The notes: generated from the letters alone by a model not told the origin. A DNA stretch of 64,000 nucleotides from Blastobasis lacticolella (GCA_905147135.1 LR990048.1:16352563-16416562); one strand, 5' to 3'; shown: positions 46,750 to 57,193, numbered from the stretch's first letter. Numbers and translations are program-made.

Positions 46750-48239
46750 ATGGCTAAACGAGGCGCGAAGTCGATATTTAATGTAAAAGATTTGAATGAT
46801 ATTATGAACGAGTCACAAATAATGAAAAACTCGCCGAAAAATAAGAAGAATCAAAAGCGGCCCAACATTGAAGACACTGAAGATGAAGAAACATCGAAGT
46901 TAGCTGACGACTTTCAGTCGAGCTCCAAAAAGAAGAAAACGCAATGTGTCGACGAAAGCAATGAAACAAGGCAAAAATTGTTAGAAGTAATGGAGAATCA
47001 AGCAGAAACAAGGTATGATTTACCTGCAATTTTCTATTGCCTCATATTAACTTCGGAATTGCAATTACTGAATTAGGAAATGAATAGATGTTGTTGTACC
47101 TACCGGGAAATTGTGCACACAATTATGCGTTTTCTATTGTACCTTGCAAGTTTTACACACTACCGGTCATAAAAATAGATTTACATTATTCATATTCATT
47201 TATTTTAGTAAAATCTTACGCAGTAATTTGTTACATACATGCATATCGAATAACAAAGTTTGAATTGTTATCAGAAAGCAATCATCGGAGAAGGTGCTCA
47301 AGGGCCTGTCCGAAGTGTTGACGAAGTTGGAAGCAGACTACAGCGTCCTACAGGATAATGAGCAGAAGATTGAACACATCGCCGCTACCTTCATGAAGTG
47401 CGCGCAGCAAGCGTCAGCCGCTACCAAACAGAATTTGAAGACCTTGAGAGAGATTCACGCTACTTATAAGAGAGAGTGAGTTTACTTTACTTGTTATGAG
47501 TTTTTAATACCAGTTACTTTGCTATTGCTGCACTTATTGCTATTCCAATTTAAACTGCATACTCCACCTGACTTACAAGGAATTTTGTCTACCTTGTCTT
47601 TACTACCTAACTAAAGCGAGACTACGCCGTTTTGTTAAGTATAATTACACCAATTTTAATTAAAGGTATATAGTGATGATAGGCCGTGTGGTGTCCGGCA
47701 GAGTAGAATAGCACCAACCCCTTACACTCGTGGGTGTCGTACAAGGCGACTAATGTTTAGAGGAATAAATCTAAGTCTCCGTAGGCTGGAAAATGGGCAG
47801 CAGCGTTTTCCATTGTTATATTTATAATACTGCGATCTCCAACCCGCCTGCCAAGCGTGGAGATTACGGCAATAACCTCCCTTTTCGTGGGAGAGGCCCT
47901 TAGTCCTGCAGTGGACTGTTTATGGTCTGTGATGATGATATAGTGATAACTGGAGTTGACTGTTTTTTAGAAAGGTTGTTTTTAATTCGTGTAACAATAA
48001 AAAAGTACTGCTTCCACCAATACATACCACCTGTACTCACTCACTTTACGTTAAATACATGTAACATTTCCAGATGTGAGAACCTGGAAGGATCCCAGCG
48101 CAATGAATCCCGCGCTTTGGCCGAACAGCTGTCCCGGGACATGGACCGACTGCAGGCCAAGCTGGTGGCCGACGCCAAGCGGAAGCAGCTGGAAACACTG
48201 CGTCGTACCATATTCCACTCTATACAGAATGACATGTAG
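46750..48239 (+). CDS. SYCP3: Nested SYCP3/Cor1-like coiled-coil protein, 3 exons
   Basis: Exons 46750-47012, 47275-47475 and 48074-48239 join with phases 2/1 and 2/1 into 209 residues plus stop, all inside intron 9 of the myosin on the same strand. The N-terminal third is basic and acidic with lysine clusters (KNKKNQKRP, SSKKKKTQ) that look like nuclear localisation signals. Residues about 93-205 are helical and coiled-coil in character. The stretch DNEQKIEHIAATFMKCAQQ followed by KQNLKTLREIHATYKRE and CENLE resembles the Cor1/Xlr/Xmr region of SYCP3, the axial-element protein of meiotic chromosomes. Length is close to that of SYCP3 (about 230). Start: first ATG after an AT-rich leader, with no in-frame alternative seen. 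Other coiled-coil proteins could give part of this pattern, so the family call is probable rather than certain. Confidence 0.72.
47680..47945 (+). repeat. Family B repeat in intron 2 of the SYCP3-like gene
   Basis: It contains GGGTGTCGTACAAGGCGACT, CAACCCGCCTGCCAAGCGTG and CCTGCAGTGGACTGTTTATG, ending in GATGATG. Confidence 0.7.
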
Positions 48240-48375
48240 TTTTAGATTTGTTTTAGTTTTCCTACTTCCGTTTCATTGTTCACGGCTATTCTTTGTAAGC
48301 GTAATTCGATGGTAGGTGTTGAAAGTTATATTGTTACTTGTTGATTCGTTATTTGTTTTGGGTAAGGGTTGAAAT

Positions 48376-48381
48376 AATAAA
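48376..48381 (+). terminator. Polyadenylation signal of the SYCP3-like gene
   Basis: An AATAAA about 137 nt after the stop codon, followed by AT-rich DNA. It lies before exon 10 of the host gene, so the nested transcript can end within the host intron. Confidence 0.5.
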
Positions 48382-48599
48382 TACTACGAATAAGATATTT
48401 ATGGTTTTATTTTACTTTCTACAATTGATGGCGGTAAGGGAAAATTTTTTCTTTTATGTAAACATAGAATATAACAAAGTTATTCGCCGCGTCTGTCTTG
48501 TCTGGCCGAAGGCAATCAATTTAAAAACTACTGTTCAGATTGTCATGCAATTCACCTCTGAATGAAAAGTATATACCGCCTCGGGATCTTGATCGCTAA

Positions 48600-48805
48600 T
48601 TTTATTTATTATTAGCGACCCGACCTGGCTTCACGGGTTTTCTTTATTATATACGTATTATACATATGAACCTTCCGCAAGACATTCTCTAAATGATAGT
48701 GAAACCCGGAACAAAATCCTTGTGTGGTTTAGTTAGGCAAACGGTTTAGGAATACAAACAGACAGACAGACGCGGAAAGCGACTTTTATACTAGTATGTA
48801 AGGAT
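48600..48805 (-). repeat. Family E repeat, reverse orientation
   Basis: AGCGACCCGACCTGGCTTCA, CATATGAACCTTCCGCAAG and CGCGGAAAGCGACTTTTATA parallel the copy at 25490. It lies between the nested gene and exon 10. Confidence 0.6.
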
Positions 48806-48941
48806 AAGAATGAGTCGAATGCGATAAGAGCTAACAACTTACGAAGAAGCCGGTATAAGCGCTAGAACAATGATGACTTCCTATTTGATATTGACATGTT
48901 TACAGTTAGGTACCAATAAAGAACGTTGTATTTGCGATCAG

Positions 48942-49070
48942 GTGACAGCGGTGTCGGCGGGCCGGTCGGCGCGGCGGCAGCTGTACCGGCTGCCGGGCGG
49001 CGCCGAGCGCGTCGTCAACACGCGCTGCGCCACCGTCGTCAACGACATCGTCGCGGAACTCTGCGAGCTG
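48942..49070 (+). CDS. Myo15: Myosin XV exon 10: FERM F1 start
   Basis: The acceptor GATCAG|GTG and the donor GAGCTG|GTCAGT bound 43 codons in phase 0. It reads VTAVSAGRSARRQLYRLPGG, then TVVNDIVAELCEL. The AGRxxRRQLxRLPGG motif followed by a xDIxxELC helix is characteristic of the F1 lobe in MyTH4-FERM myosins. Confidence 0.93.
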
Positions 49071-49616
49071 GTCAGTATATGGATGGCCCTGGTGTTGCTA
49101 ATGGCAGCGGTGACCACTTTGCATTAGGTGGCGCGCTTGCCTTTGACATGTTTTTGTTAGCTTCTGTAACTTTTACTACTTGTAGTACTTACCTGTAGCT
49201 AAGATTCTCTCGGTACTTTTCTATGCTAACAAAGCATTATTATGATTCAGTTTGAAGGAAAAGTTAGGCAGCTTACTTACAGGCATGACAACCTATGCGG
49301 TTCTGCATTTTTGTTATATGAAATTGAAGTGCATGAATCGTTATGTTATGGGCTATCGTGCCGCTTTCCACCAGGTGTCCTGCTCGATGGACCAAATAAG
49401 AAATAAAGACAGAATCCTGCGAACAATATACCGATGCACGCAAAACTACGCTATGCTGAGTATACGTACACGGTCATACTACGCCCCGCCACACACGTTA
49501 ACAAAACCGGCCTCATGTCACTGTTGACAGCGCGCCATCTTTATTTCTTATGTGATCTGTACCTATCAATATAAAAAAGTAATTATTAACACTGGAATAA
49601 TTCATCTCCCACGCAG

Positions 49617-49841
49617 ATCGGCGTAACAACCGAGGCTGAGCGCGCAGAGTTCTCTCTCTACTGCATAGTGGCTGGTGACGCCCTCACCATGCCCCTGGCG
49701 GGTGACGAATACGTGCTGGACGTCACCACTGAGCTGCAGAGAGCTCACCACCCCTTCTACCTCATATTCTGCCGGTCGGTGTGGCACCACCCGCTAAGGA
49801 CGGACGCACCGCCACTTTATACGGAGGTGTTGTTCAACCAG
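49617..49841 (+). CDS. Myo15: Myosin XV exon 11: FERM F1
   Basis: The acceptor CACGCAG|ATC and the donor AACCAG|GTATGT bound 75 codons in phase 0. It reads IGVTTEAERAEFSLYCIV, then LDVTTEL, then FYLIFCRSVWHHPLR and LYTEVLFNQ. The F-x-L-Y-x-I stretch, the YhLDVhTEL motif and the F-x-L-I-F-x-R-x-x-W strand are typical of this lobe. Confidence 0.94.
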
Positions 49842-50678
49842 GTATGTTTGAAGTTCTGACTGATATTTGATTTGTGAACATTGAAATGGTACGATTTTTT
49901 TTGTATTTACATTAGCATGGCAGGAAAGCTGAACACCTAGCCATTGTAGTCTGGGATATATAAAAAGCGCATTATATTAGCACAAAAGTCTTGGTGTATC
50001 TGTACAGCAATCAAAGACTGTATTTTATAGGGTTCTACTATAAAAACGTTACTTACTAATCATGTGATTTCTAAGTCTTCACAACATAAAGGCAAAATCC
50101 ATCGGCTGATTATTACCAAGTGTCAATGACCTTTCGGTCGGCTGGCCGGGTCTTTGACAGTGACGCATTTTTAAGACTGCTTTAATAGTAAACCGTTATG
50201 GCCATTGATTTATGGTTGGTAGTAAATCAATGGTTATGGCTCATAATTAAATACGTAATATTTTACACTATTGAGGGATAAGACCTATATACCGGCAAGA
50301 CATTTTCTTGTAAAAAATAACAATTAAATCGATGATAACTGTCATAGCCCGGTTCGAAGGCACTTTCGACCTAGATACAATTCCGATTATAATGTAATTT
50401 TGGTAGTTTGTTTGGGAATAGTGTGGGGTGTGTAATTTAAGTTATTGACCTCGATTAGTTTGTGTTCCCCATAAAACCTCGATTTTTTTCTACTTTTGCC
50501 AGTTTTTGCTTATAACTTGAAACGGCGGCATATAGCAAAAAATCTTACACTAAGGTAATCTACATAAAATTCTCTATGGGTACTTTTAAAATTCCTAGCC
50601 GTTTACGAGCAATACAGTCTCGGTAGCGCTGACCGACCCCACTTAGCCTTAGATATGTAACCCCATACGCTCCCGCAG
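49842..50678 (+). other. Myosin intron 11
   Basis: AT-rich and without recognised features until the acceptor of exon 12. Confidence 0.5.
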
Positions 50679-50843
50679 GTGGCCCCCGACTACCTAGAAG
50701 GGCTGCTGCTAGTGCTGCCGGGCGGCGCGGCGCCGGGCGGGGCGGCGCTGCGCGACGCGGCGCTGGTGGCCGCGTTGCTGCACCGCGCTGCGGGGCTGCA
50801 GGAGCCGCCGCACGCGAGGGACCTACGGTTCCTGTTGCCCAAG
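50679..50843 (+). CDS. Myo15: Myosin XV exon 12: FERM F1-F2, with further copies downstream
   Basis: The acceptor CCGCAG|GTG is in phase 0 and the exon ends TTGCCCAAG|GTCAGT at 50843 in phase 0. It reads VAPDYLEGLLLVLPGG, a Gly-Ala-rich stretch, then ARDLRFLLPK. In related proteins this segment is the V-x-x-D-Y-hxGxL motif and the start of the F2 helices. From 50693 the sequence is repeated at a 166-bp period, including the donor. Only the first donor keeps the frame: the second shifts it, and read-through of further units meets a stop at 51027-51029. Confidence 0.88.
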
Positions 50844-51405
50844 GTCAGTGCCCCCCTCCCTAGAAGGGCTGCTGCTAGTGCTGCCGGGCGGCGCGGCGCC
50901 GGGCGGGGCGGCGCTGCGCGACGCGGCGCTGGTGGCCGCGTTGCTGCACCGCGCTGCGGGGCTGCAGGAGCCGCCGCACGCGAGGGACCTACGGTTCCTG
51001 TTGCCCAAGGTCAGTGCCCCCCTCCCTAGAAGGGCTGCTGCTAGTGCTGCCGGGCGGCGCGGCGCCGGGCGGGGCGGCGCTGCGCGACGCGGCGCTGGTG
51101 GCCGCGTTGCTGCACCGCGCTGCGGGGCTGCAGGAGCCGCCGCACGCGAGGGACCTACGGTTCCTGTTGCCCAAGGTCAGTGCCCCCCTCCCTAGAAGGG
51201 CTGCTGCTAGTGCTGCCGGGCGGCGCGGCGCCGGGCGGGGCGGCGCTGCGCGACGCGGCGCTGGTGGCCGCGCTGCTGCACCGCGCCGCGGGGCTGCAGG
51301 AGCCGCCGCACGCGAGGGACCTACGGTTCCTGTTGCCCAAGGTCAGTGCCCCCCTCCCTAGAAGGTCTGCTGCTAGTGCTGCCGGGCGGATTGCCCGAGG
51401 TTGGT
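50693..51405 (+). repeat. 166-bp tandem array of exon 12 plus its donor
   Basis: Units start at 50693, 50859, 51025 and 51191, each from CCTAGAAGGGCTGCTG through TTGCCCAAGGTCAGTGCC and CCCTC. A fifth, truncated and diverged unit starts at 51357 and jumps from GGGCGGA to TTGCCCGAGGTTGGT. The fourth has a few substitutions. Each unit carries a donor (GT at 50844, 51010, 51176 and 51342) but not the acceptor of exon 12. Confidence 0.95.
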
Positions 51406-51692
51406 GACGCTGCAGATGTATCCGGGCCGTTTCCGCATTGATACGAACTCGCTCCTATTCTGCGTGGAACTTCGTGATAGTATATTTAAAAAAAAAAATT
51501 GTGATACTGTGAATGTGAGTCAATGGACTTTAAAGCCCCTTTACACTTTGTTCGCTTAGTACTCACCGTTGTACAGCATTTGGACTGGCCTCGAACAATT
51601 ATTTCATTTGGAAGTTTTAGGACACGCCGAGCATGAGAAGAAGTGGTCCATGGTTTGCAGAGGTACACCTCAGTCACAGGGAGAATTTTTTT
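51406..51692 (+). other. Myosin intron 12, between two tandem arrays
   Basis: No gene or repeat is recognised here. Confidence 0.45.
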
Positions 51693-51794
51693 AATCTACG
51701 CTGCGACAAACCGACAGGCTGCCCATAATCTACGCTGCGACAAACCGACAGGCTGCCCATAATCTACGCTGCGACAAACCGACAGGCTGCCCAC
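51693..51794 (+). repeat. Three tandem 34-bp units
   Basis: AATCTACGCTGCGACAAACC recurs at 51693, 51727 and 51761, with identical units. Confidence 0.95.
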
Positions 51795-52183
51795 TTGATG
51801 TTAAGTGGTAACTGTCGCCAATAACATCTACGTTTCTTGCATTTAGGTTGCCTGCAATAATAATGCAGGACCGTAGATGCATTGTCACTGTGAGGACTAA
51901 GATGAAATACCTCATGCCTTCAAACCAAAACACTTCGACTCTACCTACTACTCGTCACAGGACATGATGATAATGATAGTTACTCATTTTGAACTTTATT
52001 ACTATCAATTAAGCTATATTCTAAAGTGTATTTCGCTGCACCATAACCTGTATTAAAAGTAACTTTGCAGTGAATCAGATACGCATGAACTTTTCGGTAG
52101 TACATTCATGATCAGGGTTTCGATTCTGGTACGGAATTCGTCTCAGTTGCAGTAACATTACAATTGCATCGCCTGTCAAACGT

Positions 52184-52269
52184 GTGATTGTTAATGAAAT
52201 GACAGATGTTGAGTTGCAACTTTCATGTGATTGTTATTGAAATGACAGATGTTGAGTTGCAACTTTCAT
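52184..52269 (+). repeat. Two tandem 43-bp units
   Basis: GTGATTGTTAATGAAATGAC at 52184 and GTGATTGTTATTGAAATGAC at 52227 start near-identical units ending CAACTTTCAT. Confidence 0.9.
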
Positions 52270-53155
52270 GAGTTCGCACTTTTCCACAATTCGTTTTCTG
52301 GTACTTTAGTTGCATTATGGTTTTATATGGCTGTTGGTACTCCAATAAATAAATTACTAAGTTGCATCTTTCTTAGTTGTCAAACTGCCTTCAATTCTGT
52401 CAACGAAAACGTGTCAAAAGTCGAACAATGATTTAACTGCAATTGAACTGGGATGATGCTGGGACTGACTCGATACCTCGACGTAGTTATAGTAACATCA
52501 CAGTTACATTGCAACATAATAACAACTGCATTGCACACCAAAATCGGTACCCAGATCTATAAAAATCTTTAGATCAGATGAATGAAAATTTATTCTTTTG
52601 TTTATATTGACAACGTCCGTAACTAAAAGGACAATGCTCAGCGACGAAAGTTTTTACCCCAAATTGTGCTAATCATTGTTAGTGTATCCATGTACTGAGC
52701 AGGCCGAGAAATCTATTCTTTTTTGCTTTCAGGCGATGCATATTCGCTCGTCTCTACTAGGGGATAATTGCGTGGATGTTTAGTTTGTTAGCCTTTTTAT
52801 ATAATTATTGTCATAATTCGGAGCTGTCATGTACTATTTTATTTTACTTTATTCAGAACACCAACAGCAAGTTACAAGTAATACTTACAAACATATATAA
52901 CAGCGAGGCCATTAACAGGTGCTCGCAGATAGTTATTTAAATGATACGGGATACTAGAAGCAGGATTACAGTTTGTACAGAATTACATAAATTATCGTAA
53001 GAAGTCTGAATTACTCTTAGTGTAAAATTAGTTCATCAATTTGATGTTGCGTCTTCGGAAGAATGAAAGAACTTTTCTGCATACACTCTCTGATTTTGTA
53101 AAAATGTTCCCAATAAATATGACAAACAAACTAACTATGACCCCCATCCCCACAG
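52270..53155 (+). other. Myosin intron 12, last part
   Basis: AT-rich; no gene or repeat is recognised. Confidence 0.45.
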
Positions 53156-53269
53156 CCGCTGCTAGCGCTGCGTGAGCCGCGCGCTGCGAAGTGGGCGGGC
53201 TGGGTGGCGGCCGAGTGGGCGGCCGCGAGGGCACTCACGCCGGCTGCTGCCAAGGCGAAGGTGTTGCAG
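53156..53269 (+). CDS. Myo15: Myosin XV exon 13: FERM F2
   Basis: The acceptor CCACAG|CCG and the donor TTGCAG|GTTGGT bound 38 codons in phase 0. It reads PLLALREPRAAKWAGWVAAE and ends AAAKAKVLQ. Composition and position fit helices of the F2 lobe; the Ala-rich sequence itself is not strongly conserved. The assignment leans on frame continuity and on the flanking exons. Confidence 0.85.
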
Positions 53270-53324
53270 GTTGGTAACGATTATTGTTTTACCTAGATAA
53301 TGTTATCATCTTGGCATTATTGTG

Positions 53325-53640
53325 ACGGTTGTGATCTCGCGCGCTTGAGGCTGTCCAGGATTTGGCAGACTGGCAGTGGAGCGACTGCTATCTATTGTAT
53401 GTGTAATGTCCGGCAGAGCAGAATAGCACCAACCCCTTACACTCGTAGGTGTCGTACAAGGCGACTGTTTTCGAAACAAGATCTAGTCTCTAGGAAAATG
53501 GACAGCAGCGTTTTCCATTGTTATATTTTTAACACTGCGATGATGACTGTCATCTGACCTCCCCGACCTTGTCAACAACGGGAATCTAGCCAGATTGAAT
53601 CAAAATCATGTAGCGATCTGTTCTCGCCTGAAGTCAAGAA
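53325..53640 (+). repeat. Family A repeat interrupted by a family B copy
   Basis: Family A blocks (CTGTCCAGGATTTGGCAG, GTGGAGCGACTGCTATCT) stop at about 53395 and resume at about 53545 (GTCATCTGACCTCCCCGACC, CCAGATTGAATCA). Between them lie family B blocks (TGTCGTACAAGGCGACTG, ACACTGCGATGATGA). Confidence 0.65.
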
Positions 53641-53931
53641 GTCATGGCTTCTACCTACATATTAGGGACTAGCTTTTGCCCGCTTGGAAATAGTTTTTAT
53701 GGCAGTTTAATAAACACAACACAGTTTATTTATATATATTGATCATTCCTTTTTGATCATGAGGTAAACGAAAAGTTAAAGTCTTTGGAAACCGTATACC
53801 GTAAAACCGTCGTCCTCTTAGCAAAAAAATTCTTCCGGCTATATTGATGATGAATAAACATTTGCCATTCTTGCAGTCACTATAAAAATTACAACAAATA
53901 AACACTTGCCACAATCACAAACCACCCCCAG

Positions 53932-54111
53932 GTGCTATCCCGCTGGCCGCTATTCGGGTCGTCGTTCTTCGCGGTGCGGCGCGTGTCGGGCGCGGCGGAG
54001 TGGCGCGAGCACGTGCTGGCGCTCAACCGCCGCGGCGCCTCGCTGCTGCACCCCGCCACGCACGAGACCGACACGCATTGGACCTACGCGGAGCTTATAT
54101 CTACGAGGAAG
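53932..54111 (+). CDS. Myo15: Myosin XV exon 14: FERM F3 (PH-like lobe)
   Basis: The acceptor CCCCCAG|GTG and the donor GAGGAAG|GTGGGT bound 60 codons in phase 0. It reads LSRWPLFGSSFFAVRRV, then VLALNRRGASLLHP and WTYAELISTRK. WPLFGSSFFxV followed by LALNxxGhxhLxP is the conserved start of the F3 lobe in class VII and XV myosin FERM domains. A decayed copy of its last 40 bases lies downstream. Confidence 0.95.
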
Positions 54112-54173
54112 GTGGGTTGAGTGTTTGGTGAGGTTCTAGGACTTAGGCCGGCGACATCGCAGCAAGTAATTAA

Positions 54174-54536
54174 CGCATTGGACGTATGCAGAGCTTTGTA
54201 GCGATCTCCATAGTGAATCAAAGAGAGCTGGCAAGACAATCAGCATGACAGCAACTGTCAAATCTACATCGCGCTAACGGAGTGTTCCATCTACAACGCT
54301 TATATACAAGATCCAAAGAGCGTCCATTGGACTTCGGTCCCCTAGTCACAGCAACTCGGCCAGGTGGGTAATTACCCTTTTCCACCTTCTCCATCTTCGC
54401 TTGCCAACATGGCGGCTGGAATTCTCTCCTCCACGTTACCGCCAAAGCTTATACTCGTATCTACTAGAAAGGTGCGTCGTTTGGAAGATGAGGTTTTAGG
54501 ACTTTTAGGCCGGCGATCCTATCAATAAGTAATAAA
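54174..54536 (+). pseudogene. Decayed copy of the exon 14 end, split by an insertion
   Basis: CGCATTGGACGTATGCAGAG (54174) repeats CGCATTGGACCTACGCGGAG (54074) at an offset of exactly 100. The copy breaks at about 54197 and resumes at about 54445 with AGCTTATACTCGTATCTAC, AGAAAGGTGCGTCG and TTAGGCCGGCGATCC, matching the rest of exon 14, its donor and the intron start. About 248 bp of unrelated sequence lies between. Confidence 0.75.
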
Positions 54537-54784
54537 GTATTATAGAACAAATATATTTTGGTCACCCAGGCAGCCCAAACACAGGATAGTATTGTCATAA
54601 ACTCCGCATCTTAATTGTCTGAAAACAGCCTAATCACTAAAAGAATTAGTGAGAGTTGATATTTTTGTAGACATTTCATTTTAAAGTGTACAATTTAAAT
54701 TAAATTTCATTTTAAAGTGGTCAATGAACCACAATGGACCATGTGAATCTAAACTCGGTAGATGAAATTCAAGATCAAATGACA

Positions 54785-54838
54785 ACAAATTGTCCTTTTA
54801 AAAAATAATTGAGTTTATTTTTTAAAAGGGCAATTTGT
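54785..54838. repeat. 24-bp inverted repeat with 6-nt loop
   Basis: Bases 54785-54808 and 54815-54838 are complementary with one mismatch (ACAAATTGTCC against GGGCAATTTGT). Confidence 0.92.
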
Positions 54839-55076
54839 TTTGGATGGATTTTTTTTATAATATTCATACGATTTTATTTTATTTTGAATGTAATAATTTT
54901 TATCCATACTTCAATAATTTTAAATAATCCACCCCTTGGGTTTATTTTTATAGTGCCAATTTGTTTACACTTTTGATCTTGAATTTCTTCACCGAGCACA
55001 GAGGCTATATCCCTCCACGGCCTACCCCACCATCCCAATCTTCCACCCATCATAACCCCTCTACCCTCCATCGCAG

Positions 55077-55253
55077 GTGCGCTCCGAAGACGGCACCCTG
55101 TTCCTGGACGTGAAGTGCGGCTCTCTGCTGCAACAGCGCGTCACCAGGCTACAAGCGGAACAGGCACATGAAGTGGCACGACTAGTGCGACAGTACGTGG
55201 CCTTGCAGCGAGACTCGAGGGACACCAACCACCATGAGCCGAGGCACGACTGA
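55077..55253 (+). CDS. Myo15: Myosin XV exon 15: FERM F3 end and C-terminus
   Basis: The acceptor ATCGCAG|GTG opens 58 codons ending in TGA at 55251-55253. It reads VRSEDGTLFLDVKCGSLLQQ, then a helix EVARLVRQYVAL, then a polar tail ending EPRHD. The strand Lxhxxk-C-G-x-L-x-Q-x followed by a long amphipathic helix matches the end of F3 in MyTH4-FERM tails. Confidence 0.93.
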   Translation: MRSEDGTLFLDVKCGSLLQQRVTRLQAEQAHEVARLVRQYVALQRDSRDTNHHEPRHD

Positions 55254-55784
55254 TGGGGATGGTATGCTGTTTTCTTTACTCTATATGATAATTATAACGT
55301 CACGGGGTGCGGCTCCCAAGCCCGTCGAACTTTCTTTCGTGGTTATTAGTTTGATTCACTCATTGGCAATGAAAAATACATAAATGATGGGTGCCAATCG
55401 ACTCCCAAGACTGTTGAACTCTCTTTCATGGTTATTAAAGTTTGACGCCACCTGACTATGGGTTTTAAGACTATTAAGTACTTACAATACAAATATGTTT
55501 TTTTTCTCAAAGGCAACCGTAGGTTATATGTGAAACATAAACAGCATCACGATCCTTATTGAGAATTGGAGTCTGTGTTAGGTTATAAAACCTGTGTTAC
55601 AGATTTCTAGGCTGCAATTGCTGAATAGATTTCTAAATTAAAAGTTAAGTTAAATTGAGATGATTCAGCCTTATCATCAAAATTGGTCCAGTAAAATGTG
55701 TTGTATCATTTCTTTAGTAGTTTCCCTATTGGCGGCACGTTAGTTCAGTTTTACGCCACATTCTTAATTTTTAAAGTTTTTAAC

Positions 55785-55995
55785 CGTCGACGAAAAGGAG
55801 GGGTGTTATAAGTTTAAGTTGTGTATCTGTGTCTTTGTGTATCTGTTTGTAGCATAGTACCTCCCGAACGGATGGGCATATTTGGATGCGGTTTTCTCTA
55901 TTTGAAAGCCAGTTTAGGCTCTTAGCTTTGTACACTAAAATCGGTTCATTAATTTAGAAAATATTTGAGTATATATGACCTTAGTCGGGGGTTAT
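55785..55995 (+). repeat. Family F repeat in the putative 3' UTR intron
   Basis: AACCGTCGACGAAAAGGAGG, GTGTTATAAGTTTAAGTTGT, CTCTATTTGAAAGCCAG and a final TAGTCGGGGGTT match 37312-37515. Confidence 0.65.
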
Positions 55996-57193
55996 TAGAC
56001 ATTTCTGTCAGTTAGGTTATTGTATTAAACCCCACATTATGTAAGTTGAGCAGAGGTGCTCAACACACCTGCATTTGTAGGCATGAATTAAGTAAGGTAA
56101 AAACCTAATTAATGGTGTCAAAAATATCAAGATCACGGAACTGTACGGAACTATGCCTCTACGTGACCCTACATTCACTATAAATTATTTATATTGTTTC
56201 AGATAGCGAGCCCATGGCGTGCATTGAAAACCAATAATAATAATAAGCATTTAGATGTAAACGTGCTCTGTCCGCGTAATGTTAACGAGTCCATCCAAAA
56301 GAGATCTGAGAGAGTCAATCGCGTACTTAGATTGAAATGAGAATAGGATTTTAAAAATACATTTTATGAAGTTGATTTGTTTATCAGAAAATATAGCTAA
56401 GACTTCTATTTTCATTTCAGTCAACGTTATTTTACCTTGTATTTTTTAATATTTTATCAATTTGTATATGAAAGTTATCGTCTGATACGTACTTAGATGA
56501 ATATTGTTTTTGATAATGTATAAAACGCGCGTGTTTATTGCGCTATATTTTGTATTTGAAAATTTAATTTCTTATTATTTTATATTATTCCAAGTTAATA
56601 CCACCAAAATAATTAACCTTTATTTTTTCTAGTTATTTTGATTGCATGATTTGTGTTACTAACAATTTTATTATTATAAATCGGAATATTACGGTAGTTT
56701 TATAGAACAAATGATGCAATCTTAGAAGCACAATGTAATGTTACATACATTCCATATTCTGTAACCCTACAGGGAAGGTTGTAAGTCGTATAATTTAGCT
56801 AGCATGTAGATAATAATAATAATTTAACATTGTTGTTGTATATGGAATTCGTATTATGTTATAAATAGTATCGTATTTTCCATAAGCAAAACTATACTGA
56901 ACAAACAAGTTACATTTTGAAATATGTTTATCGATATAATAATTACTGGTTTTATCATTAGCCTACTATTAATCAATTTACTGTTAGAGAAGACAATTCA
57001 CCAATTGTGCCTTATATTTTTGCAAACTCGGCCGCAAAGGTGCTACTTTTAAAAGGCTAAATTATATTTATCTATACTTACATAATATCCAAAGACCTGC
57101 TGGTCGAAGTCATGTACTGTACTTAATTATTACTTCGTTGTCATGTAAAATATTTAAAGAATTATGCGATGTATAAGAATATATTGTAGATAA

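Noticed and set aside
50823..51340. Repeated open frames on both strands in the 166-bp array, possible repeated exons
   Set aside because: The copies lack the exon 12 acceptor and the gaps between donor and next acceptor-like site are about 20 nt. They are repeat shadows, not separate exons.
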